A model generated the notes under the pieces. That model searched no databases. It was not told the origin of the DNA and saw nothing but the letters and a program-made list of their open reading frames with translations. A stretch of DNA of 64,000 bases from Leadbettera azotonutricia ZAS-9 (lineage in GTDB: Bacteria; Spirochaetota; Spirochaetia; Treponematales; Breznakiellaceae). Shown here piece by piece: positions 60,355-64,000 of the stretch (position 1 is its first letter; the number at the start of each line of letters is the position of its first letter). The DNA lies in NCBI RefSeq assembly GCF_000214355.1, contig NC_015577.1, forward strand, positions 1,349,121 through 1,413,120, written 5' to 3'. A program made the position numbers and the translations under genes.

Positions 60355-61188
60355 ATGGCAAAAATTATGGTAGGAACCTGCGGCTTTTATTATACCGACT
60401 GGCTGGGATCGGTATACCCGGAGGGGACGGCGAAAAAGGACTATCTATCCCTCTATGCGGAGCGGTTTAGCACGGTGGAACTGGATTATACCTATTACTC
60501 CATGCCCAAGGCGGAAAATCTGGCAAAAATGCTGGTTGATGGGGGGCCTAACCTGACCTTTTCCGCAAAGGCTCATCAAAGTCTGACCCACAAAATTGAT
60601 CCGGGCCACTGGAAGGGGGAAGCGGAAACATACCGGGGGGCTATAGACCCGCTTTTGAAGGCGGGGCGGCTGGAAGCGGTTTTGTTTCAATTTCCGTATT
60701 CGTTCCATTATACCGCTGATAATCGGCGGTATTTGGGGGATGTGCTTTCATGCTTTCAGGGTGTGCCGCTGGCGGTGGAGTTCCGGGTAGCGGAATGGTA
60801 TCACGCCAAGGTGATTGAGGGTATGCGGAAACAGGGGGCGGCGCTGGTGTCGCTGGATATGCCGGATTTGGCGAAACTGCCCCCGGCTATGGATGTGGTT
60901 ACGGCTCCCTTTGCGTATATCAGGCTCCACGGGCGGAACGCCGGGGCATGGTGGGGGTCTGACGAGGTGGCTCGGTATGACTACCTTTACAATGACCGGG
61001 AGCTTGAAGCCTGGGTTGACCGGATTAAACGGATCGAAGTACAGGCGGATAAGATACTGGTGTACTTTAATAACCACGCACGGGGACAGGCGGCCAAGAA
61101 TGGGCAATCGTTGATAGAGATTTTGAAACGGGCGGGAGGAAAGGACATGGAACATGGGGAACATAAGCCGGGCGGTATGCCATCTTAA
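60355..61188 (+). CDS. DUF72 (YecE-family) protein
   Basis: The 277-aa protein has the family signature IMVGTCGFYYTDWLGSVYPE, FSTVELDYTYYSMP, LFQFPYSFHY, PLAVEFRVAEWYH and FAYIRLHGRN. It should form a TIM-barrel with conserved Glu and Arg residues at the mouth, of unknown activity. YecE-like proteins are often found near SOS or nucleotide genes; here it leads into an ImuB-like gene, overlapping it by 35 bases. It is likely the first gene of the damage-inducible cassette. Confidence 0.88.
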   Translation: MAKIMVGTCGFYYTDWLGSVYPEGTAKKDYLSLYAERFSTVELDYTYYSMPKAENLAKMLVDGGPNLTFSAKAHQSLTHKIDPGHWKGEAETYRGAIDPLLKAGRLEAVLFQFPYSFHYTADNRRYLGDVLSCFQGVPLAVEFRVAEWYHAKVIEGMRKQGAALVSLDMPDLAKLPPAMDVVTAPFAYIRLHGRNAGAWWGSDEVARYDYLYNDRELEAWVDRIKRIEVQADKILVYFNNHARGQAAKNGQSLIEILKRAGGKDMEHGEHKPGGMPS

Positions 61189-62371
61189 TATCATCGGGTT
61201 CCGGGCGGCGGTGGCGGCTCAAAGGGATACCAGTCTACGGGGGCAGCCCTTTGTGATTGCGGGGGCCACGGGCGGGAGGGCGTTAGTTCTTGACTTGTCC
61301 CCTGAAGCAATGAAAGAAGGGATTAGCCCCGGCATGGCATTAGGGGTTGCGGAACGGCGGGTACGGGATTTGACGGTATTGGCTCCTGATCCTCCGGCAT
61401 ATTTGACTATGAACAGGGAATTGGAAAAAATCGCCGCTTTGTATGCCCCGGTGTATGAGAACGATCAATTTGGTAATTTGTATTTGGACTTGACCGGGAC
61501 GGCGGGGCTTTTTGGTCCAGCGGCGGATTGTGCAAGCCGCATACTGCGGGAAATGCTGGAACAGGTCAGCATACGCCCTGCGGCGGCGGTGGCGGGTAAT
61601 AAACTGATCTGCAAGATTGCAACCCGGACTATTAGGCCCACGGGTCTTATACAGGTGCAAGCCGGGGCGGAAGCGGATTTTTTGGTTCATCAGGATTTGC
61701 GCTTGCTCCCCGGCATGGGGCCGGGGCTCTTGCGGACTGCGGCGGTTACGGGGCTACGGGAAATTGGGGAACTGGCGGCCTTGTCCGATGGGGAGGCGGT
61801 TTCCCTTTTCGGGAAGCATGGGCGGCATCTCCGGGACACGGCACGGGGCATTGACGATAGTCCGGTGGAAACTGTTTCCCTGGGGGAAAAGCGGATCGAA
61901 AAACATTTGGACTTTGCCGAGGATACGCTGGATTTTGACGTTATTCGGGGCGGCCTTATGCTTCTGGCGGAAACGGGCGGTATTGAAATGCGGGGGCAAA
62001 AATGGGGAACTGCGGCGGTGCTGCTGCATATCGTTTACGCCGATGGGGTCCGGGCTGAAGGACAGGAGAAGCAACGGCGGCTTTGTATTACCGACCGGGA
62101 CATTGCGGCGGCGGCAGAGCGGGTTTACTTAAAAGCGGTAGTCCGGCGGCTGAGGATACGGAGCATTACGCTGACCCTGGGGGATCTGCGGCCCTTGGGG
62201 TGGTCCCCTGATTTATTTGAGATAGCGGAAGATACGAAACAGCGGAAACTACAGGAAGCGGCGGACAAGGTACGGAATAAATACGGGCCTGGTATGCTGA
62301 CCACGGCGGCGGTGTATGCGGCTTCACGCAAGGAGCCTGTACTGTCATTGCCGAGTGTTTCAAATGCGTGA
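61154..62371 (+). CDS. imuB: ImuB-like inactive Y-family DNA polymerase
   Basis: The 405-aa protein has the Y-family fold: a palm-like start AVCHLNIIGFRAAVAAQRD, LEKIAALYAPVYENDQFGNL, YLDLTG, helix-hairpin-helix region LLPGMGPGLLRTAAVTGL and a little-finger-like C-terminus. Active DinB has HVDMDAF and SIDEAYLD. Here these positions read HLNIIGF and QFGNLYLD, so the three catalytic acids are lost. Loss of these residues is the hallmark of ImuB, which acts as an adaptor that brings DnaE2 to the sliding clamp. The next gene is DnaE2-like, as expected. An ImuA-like gene is not seen. Its start overlaps the DUF72 gene. Confidence 0.82.
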   Translation: MGNISRAVCHLNIIGFRAAVAAQRDTSLRGQPFVIAGATGGRALVLDLSPEAMKEGISPGMALGVAERRVRDLTVLAPDPPAYLTMNRELEKIAALYAPVYENDQFGNLYLDLTGTAGLFGPAADCASRILREMLEQVSIRPAAAVAGNKLICKIATRTIRPTGLIQVQAGAEADFLVHQDLRLLPGMGPGLLRTAAVTGLREIGELAALSDGEAVSLFGKHGRHLRDTARGIDDSPVETVSLGEKRIEKHLDFAEDTLDFDVIRGGLMLLAETGGIEMRGQKWGTAAVLLHIVYADGVRAEGQEKQRRLCITDRDIAAAAERVYLKAVVRRLRIRSITLTLGDLRPLGWSPDLFEIAEDTKQRKLQEAADKVRNKYGPGMLTTAAVYAASRKEPVLSLPSVSNA

Positions 62372-64000
62372 ACGCCTGGGGCTTTGTTCGGCTTACTCGC
62401 TACTCTATGGGGTGCGGCGGCCGGAGGATATGATACAAGCCGCCAAAATCTGCGGAACCGATACCCTTAGTTTTACTGACCGGGATAATCTGTACGGTTT
62501 ACCTGTCATTCTGGAAAAATCTAAGGAAATGGGGATACGCCCTATTATCGGTGCTTGCCTGACGGTTCCGGGAAAGGGGGCGGTCTACTGCTTTGTTAAA
62601 GACCGGCAAGGGTACTCCCGGCTCTGTGAAATTTTAACTATGAGAAATCGGGATAAGGAAAATTACAAGCCTGTATCATTACTGCGGCAGGATGCTGCCG
62701 GGCTTATTTTGGCTTCTTCGGATGAGGTTATTTTGGAAGCGTTGGCGGGCCGCTCTCAATCTTTGTATGCGGCAATTAGCCCCGATTCCCTTGGGGCCAT
62801 AGGCCCCAGCCGTAGGCTTGGCGTTCCGCTGGCCTTTCTGGATACTGCCCTGTTTTTGGAAAAAGAAGATTATCCGATTCACCGGGTGCTGCGGGCTATT
62901 GATTTGGGTAAAACGGTCGGCAATTTGAGCGAAGGGGATACGGTAAAAAAGGATAGTCATTTGCTCCTTTCTGATTCGGTATTGGCGGGGCGGCTCTCAT
63001 CGTGGCCGGAAGCGGTGAAGGGAACGAAGGAAATTAGCGCGGCTTGCGTTTACCATGAACTATTTGAGGACTGGATTTTTCCGGGGTACACAACGGAAAC
63101 AACACCGGGGGATGAATTATACAAGCGGGTACTGGAAGGGGCGGCGGCCCGGTATGGGGAATTGGGGGATGCTGAATTAGGGCGTATTGATTACGAATTG
63201 GGGATCATCAACAGCAAGGGGTTTGCGCCGTATTTCCTCGTGATGGATGATATTGTCCGTATGGCTTCCCGAACCTGTGGGCGGGGGTCGGGAGCGGCTT
63301 CTATTGTGTCGTATTCATTAGGGATTACCAATGTTGACCCTTTGCGACACCATTTATATTTTGAGCGGTTCTTAAACCCTGCGAGACCTGACCCCCCGGA
63401 TATTGATGTTGATTTTGCATGGGATGAACGGGATGATCTGATTAAACGGGTGATAGAGCGGTTTGGAAAAGATCGCTGCGCCCGTGTTGCCAATCATAAT
63501 ATGTTCAGGCCCCGGTCGGCTTTTCGAGAAGCGGCAAAGGCGTATGGCTTTGGGGACGCTGAAATTTCGCAGATAGAAAAGCAATTGTTTCACTTTGGAG
63601 ATAAGTCGGGTGTGAGTGATCCGCTCTGGTTGGAAATTCTTGATATTGCGAAAAAAATTGAAGGGCTGCCCCGTGGCTTATCCATGCACTGCGGGGGGCT
63701 GGTGATTACCCCGGAACGGATAGACAGGTATGTACCGATAGAAAATTCTTTGGACGGATACCCGCTGTTAAGCTGGGAAAAAGACGGAACAGAAGCGTCC
63801 GGGTTTGTAAAAATTGATCTGCTGGGGAACCGTTCTCTCGCGGTGATCCGGGATGCTCTTTCCAACCTTGAGGAACAGGGGATTTCCATTGACCGGGATA
63901 CCTGGCGGCCTGTTGAGGATGGCCCTACGGTAGCGGCCCTGGCCCGTGGGGATAGCATGGGGGTGTTTTACATTGAGTCTCCGGCTATGCGGCAATTACA
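62364..64000 (+). CDS. dnaE2: Error-prone DNA polymerase III alpha (DnaE2/ImuC-like), 3' end cut by window
   Basis: The frame is open from the ATG at 62364 (8-base overlap with the ImuB-like gene) to the window end (545 codons). It has a PHP domain start whose metal residues are altered (LGLCSAYSLLYGVR in place of the usual HxHSxxS), CGRGSGAASIVSYSLGI, and the palm motif PPDIDVDFAWDERD with Asp346, 348 and 350 of the polymerase active site, then IEGLPRGLSMHCGG and IKIDLLGNRSL-like segments. The type III alpha core is thus intact so far. Together with ImuB it should do translesion, mutagenic DNA synthesis after damage. Whether it has the DnaE2-type C-terminal part is outside the window. Confidence 0.88.
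   Translation, partial: MRERLGLCSAYSLLYGVRRPEDMIQAAKICGTDTLSFTDRDNLYGLPVILEKSKEMGIRPIIGACLTVPGKGAVYCFVKDRQGYSRLCEILTMRNRDKENYKPVSLLRQDAAGLILASSDEVILEALAGRSQSLYAAISPDSLGAIGPSRRLGVPLAFLDTALFLEKEDYPIHRVLRAIDLGKTVGNLSEGDTVKKDSHLLLSDSVLAGRLSSWPEAVKGTKEISAACVYHELFEDWIFPGYTTETTPGDELYKRVLEGAAARYGELGDAELGRIDYELGIINSKGFAPYFLVMDDIVRMASRTCGRGSGAASIVSYSLGITNVDPLRHHLYFERFLNPARPDPPDIDVDFAWDERDDLIKRVIERFGKDRCARVANHNMFRPRSAFREAAKAYGFGDAEISQIEKQLFHFGDKSGVSDPLWLEILDIAKKIEGLPRGLSMHCGGLVITPERIDRYVPIENSLDGYPLLSWEKDGTEASGFVKIDLLGNRSLAVIRDALSNLEEQGISIDRDTWRPVEDGPTVAALARGDSMGVFYIESPAMRQL

Larger units (their letters stand above)
40706..64000. mobile_element. Integrated phage-like or satellite element with defence cargo, right end beyond window
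   Basis: The element includes the integrase, excisionase-like HTH, terminase, portal, protease and capsid genes, followed by accessory and defence genes, a repressor and a mutagenesis cassette. The left end is placed near 40.7 kb because the integrase region begins there next to a host-like operon. The exact attachment site is not visible, and no tRNA gene lies at the left border. No tail, baseplate or lysis genes are seen up to 64 kb. The right border is outside the window, so a normal prophage cannot be excluded. Confidence 0.75.

Noticed and set aside
1-64000. CRISPR array, rRNA or tRNA genes
   Set aside because: No regularly spaced identical repeats with unique spacers and no rRNA or tRNA signatures were found; the only tandem repeats are protein-coding.

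Overview
The window looks like a spirochaete chromosome, most likely a Treponema of the termite-gut type. The grounds are many secreted or lipid-anchored envelope proteins with a loose lipobox, a PEGA-domain periplasmic protein, the style of the EF-G, and phage head genes of a lineage I cannot match closely. This assignment is a guess from gene content and style. No rRNA, tRNA or CRISPR array was seen.

From 1 to about 27.6 kb the region is mostly ordinary chromosome. It holds a secreted 14-repeat WKNG protein, two MFS transporters, an MBL-fold hydrolase, two FKBP prolyl isomerases (one with a duplicated N-terminal domain), a tandem NDK-like protein, EF-G, and a cell-wall/signalling operon on the minus strand (class A PBP, ParB-like protein, hybrid histidine kinase, cyclase). 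A ferredoxin - M23 peptidase - PEGA protein unit follows, then a TetR regulator divergent from a membrane protein/MFS pair, an epimerase, one intact insertion sequence with two terminal repeats at each end, and two aldo/keto reductases behind a MerR-type promoter. Several promoters here sit so close to the start codon that the mRNAs should be almost leaderless.

From 27.56 to 40.56 kb, seven minus-strand genes form one tight operon: a membrane zinc-ribbon GTPase, a GrpE-like factor, an HSP70, an HSP70 fused to a von Willebrand A domain, a zinc-ribbon/Fn3 protein, a second zinc-ribbon GTPase, and a protein that looks like GTPase-associated protein 1. A single good promoter lies upstream. The gene content fits an NTP-dependent conflict or signalling system built from paired GTPases and private chaperones. 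It is the most interesting feature of the window.

From about 40.7 kb to the end lies a mobile element with integrase, excisionase-like HTH, terminase, portal, a pseudo-receiver LuxR regulator, prohead protease and major capsid protein, closed by a strong terminator. No tail or lysis genes follow. Instead there are small accessory genes (including a J-domain protein), a Cro-like HTH, an AT-rich defence block (type III restriction-modification plus a DUF262/DUF1524 nuclease), and an S24 repressor divergent from a DUF72 gene, an ImuB-like inactive Y-family polymerase and a DnaE2-type polymerase cut by the window end. The layout suggests a capsid-forming satellite or a remodelled prophage that carries defence and mutagenesis cargo.
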